42,400 bases of DNA, taken from contig CABUPJ010000029.1 of assembly GCA_902493335.1 (NCBI GenBank), forward strand, positions 1 through 42,400, in the 5' to 3' direction. The translations under genes were made by a program, and so were the position numbers. Below, one piece after another: positions 32,207-39,404 of the stretch. Numbering within the stretch: the stretch's first letter is position 1; each line of letters starts with the position of its first letter. Source of the stretch: an uncultured Porphyromonadaceae bacterium (GTDB lineage: Bacteria > Bacteroidota > Bacteroidia > Bacteroidales > Muribaculaceae). Under the pieces are notes generated by a model that had not been told where the DNA came from, made no database searches, and worked only from the letters and a program-made list of their open reading frames with translations.

Positions 32207-32442
32207 AACTGAAACGCTCGACCCTGATACCCCTGTTGCTGACGGCCTATCTTGCCGTGATGTCGAAATTCGGCTGGGACCAGTATGCCGCCGGACAGAT
32301 TTCGGCTCTATATTTCTACGGCGTCATCGGCCTGACGCTCGTCGTCATCGTGCTGCTGCACTTCTCGCTCAAAAAACGCGAACGTCTGCGCCGCGAGCGC
32401 CTCGATGACATAAATGACAAAGACAATCAAAATAACAAGTAA
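32203..32442 (+). CDS. Small two-helix membrane protein (79 aa)
   Basis: 79 residues: helix 1 at about 7-20 (LIPLLLTAYLAVMS), a short loop, helix 2 at about 35-55 (ALYFYGVIGLTLVVIVLLHFS), then a highly charged cytoplasmic tail KKRERLRRERLDDINDKDNQ. No lipobox or cleavage site. It is coupled to the exonuclease by an ATGA overlap and lies 14 nt before gpmI. Function unknown; it looks like a conserved small membrane protein of this operon. Confidence 0.75.
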   Translation: MKLKRSTLIPLLLTAYLAVMSKFGWDQYAAGQISALYFYGVIGLTLVVIVLLHFSLKKRERLRRERLDDINDKDNQNNK

Positions 32443-32456
32443 AAATATTTAACACT

Positions 32457-33971
32457 ATGGCTAAAAAAGCATTACTGATGATCCTCGATGGCTGGGGCAT
32501 CGGCAACCACACCAAAAGCGACGCCATCTACTCGACTCCCACTCCCTACTGGGACTATCTTCTGGCCACATATCCCCACTCGCAGCTCCTCGCCGGAGGC
32601 GAGAGCGTCGGCCTGCCCGACGGACAGATGGGCAACTCTGAGGTAGGCCACCTCAACATCGGTGCCGGACGCATCGTCTATCAGGATCTCGTCAAAATCA
32701 ACCGTGCCATCAAAGACGGCTCGATTCTCGATAATCCCGAAATCAAAAACGCCTTTGAATATGCCAAATCTCACGGCTGCGGCATGCACTTCATGGGTCT
32801 GACCTCGAACGGCGGCGTACACTCGTCGCTCGACCACGTCTTCGCCCTCTGCGACATCGCCAAGCATTACGGTCTCGACAAAGTGTGGCTCCACTGTTTC
32901 ATGGACGGTCGTGACACCGATCCCCGCAGCGGCAAGGGCTTCATCGAGGAGCTTCAGAACCACTGCGCTCAGTCGGCCGGCGTAATCGCCTCGATCATCG
33001 GCCGCTATTATGCCATGGACCGCGACAAACGCTGGGACCGCGTCAAAGTCGCCTATGACCTCCTCGTCAAGGGCGAAGGCAAACAGGCCGCCGACATGGT
33101 CGCCGCCATGCAGCAGAGCTACGACGAAGATGTAACCGACGAATTCATCAAGCCTATCAACAACGCCACCGTCGACGGCACAATCAAGCCCGGCGACGTC
33201 GTCATCTTCTTCAACTACCGCAACGACCGCGCCAAAGAGCTCACCGTCGTGCTCACGCAGAAAGATATGCCCGAAGAAGGCATGCACATCATTCCCGACC
33301 TGCAGTATTACTGCATGACCCCCTACGACGCATCGTTCGAGGGCGTGCATATCCTCTTCGACAAAGAGAATGTCGAGAATACACTCGGCGAATACCTTTC
33401 GCGCGAAGGCAAGAAGCAGCTCCATATCGCCGAGACCGAGAAGTATGCCCATGTCACATTCTTCTTCAACGGCGGACGCGAGACTCCCTACGAACTCGAG
33501 GAGCGCATCCTCGTCGCCTCGCCCAAGGTCGCCACATACGACCTCAAGCCCGAGATGAGCGCCTTTGAGGTTTGCGACAAGCTCGTCGATGCCATCGGCA
33601 GCAAGAAATTCGACTTTATCGTCGTCAACTATGCCAACGGCGACATGGTAGGCCACACCGGCATCTACGAAGCCATCCAGAAAGCTGTCGTCACAATCGA
33701 CGAATGTGTCAACCGCACAGTCGAAGCCGCCAAGGCCGCTGACTACGAGGTCATCATCATCGCCGACCACGGCAACGCCGACAACGCCATCAACCCCGAC
33801 GGCACACCTAACACGGCCCACTCGCTCAACCCCGTACCCTGCGTCTACGTTACCGAGAACAAAGACGCCCGGATTGCCGACGGCGTTCTCGCCGACGTCG
33901 CACCCTCGATTCTCCACATCATGGGTCTCAGACAGCCCGCCGAGATGACAGGCAAGAACCTCATCGACTGA
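32457..33971 (+). CDS. gpmI: 2,3-bisphosphoglycerate-independent phosphoglycerate mutase
   Basis: 504 residues, full length. It interconverts 3- and 2-phosphoglycerate through a phosphoserine intermediate with two Mn ions. Motifs: LMILDGWGIG with metal Asp11, the catalytic Ser61 in QMGNSEVGHLNIGAGR, HCFMDGRDTDPRSG, FFNYRNDRAKELT, VNYANGDMVGHTG and IIADHGNADN with C-terminal metal ligands. A long open frame on the opposite strand is a shadow of biased codon use. Confidence 0.97.
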   Translation: MAKKALLMILDGWGIGNHTKSDAIYSTPTPYWDYLLATYPHSQLLAGGESVGLPDGQMGNSEVGHLNIGAGRIVYQDLVKINRAIKDGSILDNPEIKNAFEYAKSHGCGMHFMGLTSNGGVHSSLDHVFALCDIAKHYGLDKVWLHCFMDGRDTDPRSGKGFIEELQNHCAQSAGVIASIIGRYYAMDRDKRWDRVKVAYDLLVKGEGKQAADMVAAMQQSYDEDVTDEFIKPINNATVDGTIKPGDVVIFFNYRNDRAKELTVVLTQKDMPEEGMHIIPDLQYYCMTPYDASFEGVHILFDKENVENTLGEYLSREGKKQLHIAETEKYAHVTFFFNGGRETPYELEERILVASPKVATYDLKPEMSAFEVCDKLVDAIGSKKFDFIVVNYANGDMVGHTGIYEAIQKAVVTIDECVNRTVEAAKAADYEVIIIADHGNADNAINPDGTPNTAHSLNPVPCVYVTENKDARIADGVLADVAPSILHIMGLRQPAEMTGKNLID

Positions 33972-34006
33972 TAAAACCCCAAAGCAAAAAATTTCCCCAC
34001 ACCATA

Positions 34007-34037
34007 CCCAAGCCGGCCACCCGGCTTGGGCTTTTTA
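34007..34037 (+). terminator. Rho-independent terminator after gpmI
   Basis: A perfect 10-bp stem (CCCAAGCCGG/CCGGCTTGGG, 34007-34016 and 34021-34030) with a CCAC loop is followed by CTTTTT. It lies 36 nt after the gpmI stop. Confidence 0.92.
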
Positions 34038-34040
34038 TTG

Positions 34041-34112
34041 CCCAAAGAGCCCAAAAGTCCCACCGGTCCGAAAAGTCCGACTCGTCCGAATTGTCCGCCC
34101 CGTCCGACAATG
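34041..34112. repeat. 9-bp phased degenerate tandem repeat (8 units)
   Basis: Eight consecutive 9-nt units from 34041 share the pattern CC(C/G)ANNNGT with a variable centre: CCCAAAGAG, CCCAAAAGT, CCCACCGGT, CCGAAAAGT, CCGACTCGT, CCGAATTGT, CCGCCCCGT, CCGACAATG. The core GTCCG recurs every 9 bp. It lies directly after the gpmI terminator and before hairpin block 2. It does not sit in a credible reading frame. The variable centre within a fixed frame argues against simple slippage. Confidence 0.75.
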
Positions 34113-34120
34113 GCAGTTAT

Positions 34121-34225
34121 ATCGCCTGCAAGGCGATGATTTTACTGGTAGCCCCAAACGCCGAGGCACGCCAGTGCCGGCGTTTGGGGATTGGGCGTGA
34201 AGGTGTGAATGCGTTTGAAAAACGC
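34121..34225 (-). repeat. Multi-hairpin intergenic repeat, block 2 (inverted orientation)
   Basis: The same module order as block 1, read on the minus strand: hairpin A (34211-34225), compound hairpin B (34152-34189, stem CCCCAAACGCCG/CGGCGTTTGGGG), linker GGCTACCAGTAAAATC and hairpin C (34121-34137). The outer stem of B differs from that of blocks 1 and 3 (CCCCAAA versus CCGCGCA), yet it pairs perfectly. It abuts the 3' end of the transposase gene. Confidence 0.8.
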
Positions 34226-34740
34226 AGACTATTCGTTATCTAATGATTCATCTCCGAGCATGACGGTTTCATCCTGGAAACCATTTATATTCAGCATTTC
34301 CCTGAATTCATCCTCGAAACTTCTCGTTGCGTGATGTATCCGTTGATTCTTTATATAATCAATACGTCGGTCACGCGTCTCATAATCGACTGTAAAACAT
34401 CCGAATGTCCGCCCCCATTTCTTCCAATTGGCAAAATTACTGCTGTATTTAAGATACTTGCTCGACTCGGACTTGATATGCTGAACAAAAGCCGCAACTG
34501 ACAATTTTGTCGGCAATTCGCATAAAATATGCACATGGTCAGGCATCCCGCCAATACGCCATATCTTTGCGCCCTGTCGCATTGATATATCGTAGATGAA
34601 CTTATATAGCAGACGTTCGTGCTCTTGATTTATTATGGCTTCTCTGCGCCAGGGCGTGATTACAATATGATATAACAGACGGTTATAACTCATGGATAAT
34701 AAAAAACTTAAGGTTTTTAAAATCGGCGTTTTTCAAACGC
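34211..34740. mobile_element. Candidate REP/RAYT-like unit: Y1 transposase bounded by inverted hairpin A copies
   Basis: The 465-bp transposase gene lies between GCGTTTGAAAAACGC (34211-34225) and its exact inverse GCGTTTTTCAAACGC (34726-34740), 3 nt from the stop and 32 nt from the start. Hairpins next to a Y1 transposase are the expected substrates of such enzymes. Whether the whole unit moves or is a domesticated RAYT acting on dispersed repeats is not decidable here. Confidence 0.6.
34229..34693 (-). CDS. Y1 (HUH) transposase, IS200/REP-associated (RAYT-like)
   Basis: 154 residues, the usual size for Y1_Tnp proteins. The HUH metal motif is H53-V-H55 in GGMPDHVHILCELP. The candidate catalytic Tyr is Y113 in RIDYIKNQRIHH, with the Y-x-x-x-Q pattern of the family. 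It cuts single-stranded DNA at or beside hairpins, forming a 5'-phosphotyrosine link. The N-terminus SYNRLLYHIVITPWRR is also typical. No accessory tnpB gene is present. Hairpin repeats of the same family flank it on both sides in opposite orientation and recur elsewhere in the window, which favours a RAYT-type relationship over a plain IS200 copy. Confidence 0.92.
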   Translation of the reverse strand: MSYNRLLYHIVITPWRREAIINQEHERLLYKFIYDISMRQGAKIWRIGGMPDHVHILCELPTKLSVAAFVQHIKSESSKYLKYSSNFANWKKWGRTFGCFTVDYETRDRRIDYIKNQRIHHATRSFEDEFREMLNINGFQDETVMLGDESLDNE

Positions 34741-34830
34741 CACGCTTAATTGCTACCCTTTCCCGCGCACGCCGGAGCTGCGCTCCTCGGCGTACGCGGC
34801 TATCAGTAAAGTCATCGCCCTTCAGGCGAT
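34726..34830 (+). repeat. Multi-hairpin intergenic repeat, block 3
   Basis: Hairpin A (34726-34740), compound hairpin B (34763-34799, stem CCGCG-C-ACGCCG with CGGCGT-A-CGCGG), linker GGCTATCAGTAAAGTC and hairpin C (34814-34830, ATCGCCCTTCAGGCGAT). Compared with block 1, the inner B stem changes from AGGCCG/CGGCCT to ACGCCG/CGGCGT: paired, compensatory substitutions. It lies between the transposase start and the sulfatase stop. Confidence 0.8.
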
Positions 34831-34861
34831 CTTCTCAGCCTTCTAAATCCATAATGGCCGC

Positions 34862-36427
34862 CTATTTCTCTGTCTTGTCTGTGGCGCAGGCGGCGATGGG
34901 AGCGCTCATGGGCGATTTGTAGCTGCGGGCATAATAGTCGGCGAGCTGACGCTCGAGGCGACTGACGACGCCGGCATAGCGCGGGTCGTTGGCGAGGTTG
35001 TGCTTCTCCTGCGGGTCTTTTTCGTAGTCATAAAGCTCGAGCGCGATGACTTTCGACGCATCGAAAGGCATATAGGTTTTGAAGCCTTTGGTCCACTGCA
35101 CCAGACGGTAACGCCGGTCGCGTATAGCGTAGCCCGTGATGTCGTCGGCGAGTTCGTCGGCTTTGCCGCGCAGGTCGGTGTCGCTGTTGATGGTATAATC
35201 TTCGGTGCATGTGCGGCTGAACTGACTGATGGCATAGTCTTTGACCTTCTTGCGGGGATTTTTCATCACCGGCACGAGGCTGACGCCGTCGAGCGGCTGC
35301 GGCTGCGCGGTGCCCGTCAGCTCGCATACAGTCGGGAAAATGTCGAGAAATTCGACGACAGCGTCGGTCTTGACTCCTTTCTTCATGCCCGGCGCGGCTA
35401 TGAGCATAGGCACACGGGTGGCCTGCTCGAAGTCGGTTATCTTGTTCCACAGGCCGTGGTCGCCCAGATGATAGCCGTGGTCACCGAATAGTATTATTAT
35501 CGTGTTGTCGGCAAGGCCGTTTTCGTCGAGAGCCTTGATAAGCTTGCCTACCTGGGCGTCGACATACGAGATGCAGGCATAGTAGGCGTGCAGCAGACGA
35601 CGCTGCGTGGCCTCGTCGAGATGTCGGGTGTCGATATAGCTTTCGAAGGGCGGTATGTCGGAATAACCTTTGAGTTCGAGAGAGTTGTGGTAGGCATATT
35701 CGACCGGGTCCGACGCCATGTCCTGATATTCGGCCACGGGCATCTTGTCGCGGTCATACATGTCCCAGTACTTTTTCGGAGCACAGAAGGGCAGGTGGGG
35801 TTTCTTGAATCCCACGCCGAGGAAGAACGGTTTGCCGCCGTCCTTGAGCTTTTTCATCGTTTTGACGGCCTCGTCGGCTATGACGCCGTCCATATATCCT
35901 TCGTCAGGCACGTCGGCACACTCGGTCGCCACGCGGCCGTTGCCGAGGGCGTATGTCGCGCCCGGTGTCTTGACATAGGGCAGCGACCACGACAGCGGGT
36001 CGTCTTTGACTGCTTTGTCGCGCAGCGGATGATAGACCTTGCCGACGCCGACGGTTTCGTAGCCTTGTTCCTTGAGAGCCTGAGGCATCGTGACGATATC
36101 AGGATTGTTTTTGCGGAACGACCCCATCAGCCACCATACGCCCGTATGGTCGGGATTGAGACCCGTGAGCAGGCTCGAACGGGTAGGGCCGCTAAGCGCG
36201 ACCTGACAATATGCGTTGTTGAAGGTGACGCCGCGCGACGCAAGCTCGTCCATCGCAGGGGTCTGCGCGATTGTGTCGCCGTAGGGCGATATCCACGGTT
36301 TCATGTCGTCGATTGCGATCAGCAGCACGTTGGGACGGTTGTCCGTGGCGGGTGACGCCGCAAGTGCGGCCGGTATCATCACGAGCGTATTGACGCCGCA
36401 GAGCATTAACCTTTTTCCTTTTTTCAT
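34862..36427 (-). CDS. Ser-type sulfatase (iduronate-2-sulfatase-like), exported
   Basis: 521 residues from ATG 36427, which opens a signal peptide ending PAALAAS; a longer frame extends upstream through the promoter and is rejected. Sulfatase signature: VLLIAIDDMKPW (metal Asp pair) and ALSGPTRSSLLTG, where Ser79 in S-x-P-x-R is the residue converted to formylglycine. Further blocks: VGVGFKKPHLPFCAPKKYW and ILFGDHGYHLGDHGLWNK (metal Asp/His). It hydrolyses a sulfate ester in the periplasm; the substrate is unknown, possibly a host or dietary glycan. Ser-type enzymes need an anaerobic maturase, which is encoded divergently next to it. Confidence 0.93.
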   Translation of the reverse strand: MKKGKRLMLCGVNTLVMIPAALAASPATDNRPNVLLIAIDDMKPWISPYGDTIAQTPAMDELASRGVTFNNAYCQVALSGPTRSSLLTGLNPDHTGVWWLMGSFRKNNPDIVTMPQALKEQGYETVGVGKVYHPLRDKAVKDDPLSWSLPYVKTPGATYALGNGRVATECADVPDEGYMDGVIADEAVKTMKKLKDGGKPFFLGVGFKKPHLPFCAPKKYWDMYDRDKMPVAEYQDMASDPVEYAYHNSLELKGYSDIPPFESYIDTRHLDEATQRRLLHAYYACISYVDAQVGKLIKALDENGLADNTIIILFGDHGYHLGDHGLWNKITDFEQATRVPMLIAAPGMKKGVKTDAVVEFLDIFPTVCELTGTAQPQPLDGVSLVPVMKNPRKKVKDYAISQFSRTCTEDYTINSDTDLRGKADELADDITGYAIRDRRYRLVQWTKGFKTYMPFDASKVIALELYDYEKDPQEKHNLANDPRYAGVVSRLERQLADYYARSYKSPMSAPIAACATDKTEK

Positions 36428-36431
36428 GATA

Positions 36432-36484
36432 TTGTCTGAGGTTTTTCGTATTTTTGCACAAAGATAATAAAAAACCTCAGACAA
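36432..36484. promoter_or_regulatory. Mirror-symmetric divergent promoter/operator between sulfatase and maturase operons
   Basis: TTGTCTGAGGTTTTT (36432-36446) and AAAAACCTCAGACAA (36470-36484) are a perfect 15-bp inverted repeat with a 23-bp spacer. The spacer holds two -7 boxes facing outward: TATTTTTG on the plus strand (36449-36456) and TATCTTTG on the minus strand (36459-36466). Each predicted transcript starts over the other's -7 box and then runs through one arm. Both mRNAs therefore carry the same leader, AAAAACCTCAGACAA. A dimeric repressor on the arms, or mutual exclusion of polymerases, would couple the two operons. Confidence 0.75.
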
Positions 36485-36502
36485 AGAATCAAAATCACGG
36501 CC

Positions 36503-37132
36503 ATGAAAAAACTGTCTATCGTTTTCGCAACTCTGTTTTTTGCGCTCTGTCAGCAGGCTGCGGCGCAGACCCTCGACACCGGTGCCCTGCGCGGGTTTTC
36601 GCCCTCGACCGTCCGCGAGACCTTCGAAGTCTGCCGTTATGCTAAACTGACGCCCGACCAGCAGGTGAGCCTCGCCCGGGCTATCGACGACGAAAACGCG
36701 CTTTTTGTCAAGATGATAGCCGGCAACAATGGTGTCCTTGCCGTCAGAGATCGCAACCGTCTGACAAAGATGAGAGACAACACCCTGCGCAAGCTCCTCG
36801 ACGACGAGACGTTGCTGCAGTATTACCGAGGACTATACGACGCCGAGGCTATGGCCGAGGGCACGGGCATTGCCAACGATCTGCAGAAGAAATACAACCT
36901 CACCGACCAGAACTGGAAGTTTATCCGCATCGCCTTCTATAAGATTGCTCTCGACAGCCGCGTCATACGCAGGATGATGGCCGACACTCCGGCCAAAGCC
37001 CGCAAGGAAATCGAGCGTATACGCCGCGAACAGCTGAAAACCATCGAGGAAAAAGGCGGCATACGTGTCAACGACGACATGACCGTCGACGTCGTCCGTC
37101 CATTCGATCCCGTCGCCCTGCGCAGAGAGTGA
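36503..37132 (+). CDS. Secreted helical protein of unknown function, coupled to the sulfatase maturase
   Basis: 209 residues with signal peptide MKKLSIVFATLFFALCQQAAAQ. The mature part is predicted almost wholly alpha-helical and charged (LTPDQQVSLARAIDDENALFVKM, KLLDDETLLQYYRGLYDAEAMAEGTG, ARKEIERIRREQLKTIEE), without cysteines apart from one near residue 45. No known motif. Its TGA overlaps the maturase ATG by 1 nt (TGATG), so the two are translationally coupled, and it shares the mirrored promoter with the sulfatase. A periplasmic accessory role is a guess from context only. Confidence 0.8.
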   Translation: MKKLSIVFATLFFALCQQAAAQTLDTGALRGFSPSTVRETFEVCRYAKLTPDQQVSLARAIDDENALFVKMIAGNNGVLAVRDRNRLTKMRDNTLRKLLDDETLLQYYRGLYDAEAMAEGTGIANDLQKKYNLTDQNWKFIRIAFYKIALDSRVIRRMMADTPAKARKEIERIRREQLKTIEEKGGIRVNDDMTVDVVRPFDPVALRRE

Positions 37133-38352
37133 TGGATGCGCTCGCCCCTTTCGCCTCGCCGCTCTATCTGATGGCCAAGCCCGTCGGCAGCCGCTGCAAC
37201 CTCCGCTGCGACTACTGCTATTATCTCGAGAAAGAGAAGCTCTATTCGGCCTCGGGTCACGGCGGCATGATGATGGACGACCGTGTGCTCGAGACCTTTA
37301 TACGTCAGTATATCGAGTCACAGACCACTCCCGCGGTGCTCTTCACCTGGCACGGCGGCGAACCCCTGTTGCGCGACCGCTCGTATTATGAGAGAATTAT
37401 AGCCCTCGAGCGCCGCTACGCCCGCGGCATCAGGGTCGACAACGCCATCCAGACCAACGGCACCCTGCTCGACGACGATTGGTGCCGTTTCTTCCGCGAC
37501 AACGGCTGGCTCGTCGGACTTTCGGTCGACGGCCCCGAAGACCTTCACGACCGCTACCGCCGTACAGCCGGCGGAGGCCCGTCGTTTGCGGCGGTCATGC
37601 GCGCCATCGAAACCCTCGACCGCAACGCCGTCGACTGGAACGCCCTCGCCGTCGTCAATGTCTATAACGCCCGTCATCCCGACCGCTTTTATGACTTCTT
37701 CAGGTCAGTCGGATGTCATTACATACAGTTCACCCCCGTCGTCGAGCGTCTTGTCAGACATGCCGACGGCCGTCATCTTGCCTCTGTCGCCGACACCTCG
37801 GCATCTCTGGCCGATTTCTCGGTCACACCCGGGCTTTGGGGCGACTTCCTCTGCCGCGTCTTTGACCGCTGGGTGAGCGCCGACGTCGGCACATACTTCG
37901 TCCAGCTCTTCGACGCCACGCTCGCCAACTGGGTCGGTGTGCCCCCGGGTGTCTGTTCGCTCGGCTCTTATTGCGGCCATGCCGGAGTCGTCAAGCACAA
38001 CGGTGACATCTACTCGTGCGACCATTTCGTTTTCCCCGAATACCGCCTCGGCAACATCCTCGACCGTCCGCTGCTTGATATGATGTACAGCGGCCGTCAG
38101 CGCGACTTCGGCACAGCCAAGCGCGGAGCTTTGCCGCTGCAGTGCCGCGAGTGCCGTTACAGCCTCATCTGCAACGGCGAATGTCCGCGCAACCGTTTTG
38201 CCGTCACCACCGGCGGCGAGCCGGGACTCAATTATCTCTGCGAGGGTTACTATCGTTTCTTCAGCCATAGCGAGCCGTATATGCGCTTCATGCGCGACGA
38301 ACTGCTTGCAGGCCGCCCTGCCTCCAATGTCATGGCGCTCGCCGCAAAATAA
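37132..38352 (+). CDS. Anaerobic sulfatase-maturating enzyme (radical SAM)
   Basis: 406 residues from ATG 37132 (a GTG one codon earlier is possible). Radical-SAM cluster motif GSRCNLRCDYCYYLEKEKLY with CX3CX2C (about 20-27), then FTWHGGEPLLR and IQTNGTLL. The C-terminal SPASM/twitch region has the auxiliary cluster cysteines in GVCSLGSYCGHAG, IYSCDHFVFPEYRLGN and CRECRYSLICNGECPRNR. It oxidises the active-site Ser or Cys of sulfatases to formylglycine in the cytoplasm without oxygen. The divergent Ser-type sulfatase is its likely client. Confidence 0.95.
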   Translation: MDALAPFASPLYLMAKPVGSRCNLRCDYCYYLEKEKLYSASGHGGMMMDDRVLETFIRQYIESQTTPAVLFTWHGGEPLLRDRSYYERIIALERRYARGIRVDNAIQTNGTLLDDDWCRFFRDNGWLVGLSVDGPEDLHDRYRRTAGGGPSFAAVMRAIETLDRNAVDWNALAVVNVYNARHPDRFYDFFRSVGCHYIQFTPVVERLVRHADGRHLASVADTSASLADFSVTPGLWGDFLCRVFDRWVSADVGTYFVQLFDATLANWVGVPPGVCSLGSYCGHAGVVKHNGDIYSCDHFVFPEYRLGNILDRPLLDMMYSGRQRDFGTAKRGALPLQCRECRYSLICNGECPRNRFAVTTGGEPGLNYLCEGYYRFFSHSEPYMRFMRDELLAGRPASNVMALAAK

Positions 38353-38363
38353 TCGGCCGAAAA

Positions 38364-38395
38364 TTTGCCCTGACGGCTATTTGTCTGTAACTTTG
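38364..38395 (+). promoter_or_regulatory. Promoter of the ruvX-def operon
   Basis: TTTG (38364-38367), a 20-bp spacer, then TAACTTTG (38388-38395): full consensus. The -7 box ends 4 nt before the GTG start of ruvX. Confidence 0.75.
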
Positions 38396-38399
38396 CATT

Positions 38400-38828
38400 G
38401 TGGGACGTCTCCTGTCAATAGATTTCGGGCGCAAACGCTGCGGCATCGCGGTGACAGACCCTCTGCGCATCGTGGCTAACGGTCTTACAACCGTGGCTAC
38501 GGGTGACTTATGCGCCTTTGTCAGGAACTATGTCGCCGCCGAGGGCGTCGACCGTGTCATCGTCGGGCTCCCGAAGACCCTCCGCGGAGAGCCTTCCGAG
38601 TCGATGCGCTATCTGACGCCGGTCATCAACCGCCTGCGCAAGGAGATAGCCCCCGTGGCGATCGACTTCTATGACGAGCGTTTCACCTCGGTGCTCGCCC
38701 ACCGGGCTATGATCGACGGCGGCATGAAGAAGAGCGACCGCCGCGACAAGGCCGTTGTCGACGAGATCTCGGCCACGATTATCCTCAACGATTACCTCCA
38801 GAGCAAACAATATAACGATACTATATGA
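38400..38828 (+). CDS. ruvX: RuvX/YqgF family putative Holliday-junction resolvase / pre-16S rRNA nuclease
   Basis: 142 residues from GTG 38400; no in-frame ATG lies nearby upstream, and the -7 box ends 4 nt before. RNase-H-like fold: LSIDFGRKRCGIAVTDP (first catalytic Asp, about 3-19), RVIVGLPKTLRGEPSE, FYDERFTSVLAH and KAVVDEISATIILNDYL (C-terminal acidic residue). In E. coli YqgF processes the 16S rRNA 5' end. Its stop and the def start share ATGA. Confidence 0.93.
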   Translation: MGRLLSIDFGRKRCGIAVTDPLRIVANGLTTVATGDLCAFVRNYVAAEGVDRVIVGLPKTLRGEPSESMRYLTPVINRLRKEIAPVAIDFYDERFTSVLAHRAMIDGGMKKSDRRDKAVVDEISATIILNDYLQSKQYNDTI

Positions 38829-39388
38829 AACTTCCTGTATATCTTTACGGACATCCGGTGCTCCGCGCCGAAAATGCCGATCTGACGCCCGACTATCCCG
38901 AGCTCGACAAACTCATCGATGACATGTATGAGACCATGTATGCGAGCGAAGGCGTCGGTCTCGCCGCCCCTCAGATCGGACGCAACATTAAGCTCGTCGT
39001 CATCGACGCCGACCCTGTGGGCGACAACTTCGAGGAGTGCAAGGGCGTGAAACTCACCTTCATCAATCCGACAGTCACTGTTCTCGACGGCGGCAAAGTG
39101 TCGCGTGCAGAGGGCTGTCTGAGCCTCCCCGACCTGTCGGAGAATGTCAGCCGTGTCGAGCATGTGCGCGTCGACTGGCTCGACCGCGACTTCAAGCCTG
39201 TCAGCCGCGAGTTCAGCGGTTTCCTCGCGCGCATCATCCAGCACGAGTGCGACCACCTCTCGGGCAAGCTCTATATCGACCATATCTCGCCCATCAGAAA
39301 ACAGCTTATCAGAAACAAGCTCAACAATATCATAACCGGGCGCATCCGGCCCGATTATCCGGCCCGATTCGCGCCGCGCAAACGTTAA
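38825..39388 (+). CDS. def: Peptide deformylase
   Basis: 187 residues. All three family motifs are present: GVGLAAPQIG (about 43-52), EGCLSLP (metal Cys, about 97-103) and QHECDHLSG (HEXXH-type metal and catalytic Glu, about 139-147). It removes the N-formyl group from nascent proteins at the ribosome. It is translationally coupled to ruvX and followed 16 nt later by ettA. Confidence 0.97.
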   Translation: MKLPVYLYGHPVLRAENADLTPDYPELDKLIDDMYETMYASEGVGLAAPQIGRNIKLVVIDADPVGDNFEECKGVKLTFINPTVTVLDGGKVSRAEGCLSLPDLSENVSRVEHVRVDWLDRDFKPVSREFSGFLARIIQHECDHLSGKLYIDHISPIRKQLIRNKLNNIITGRIRPDYPARFAPRKR

Positions 39389-39404
39389 ACCACAATAACC
39401 AGAT

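Noticed and set aside
32472..33917. 481-codon open frame antisense to gpmI
   Set aside because: gpmI is unmistakable on the plus strand. The antisense product shows no motif, and such long shadows recur opposite other genes here (e.g. 14771-16273, 4598-5497, 29684-30703).
34041..34112. Possible CRISPR array
   Set aside because: The unit is 9 bp with no conserved 25-40-bp repeat, no spacers of constant length and no cas genes in the window.
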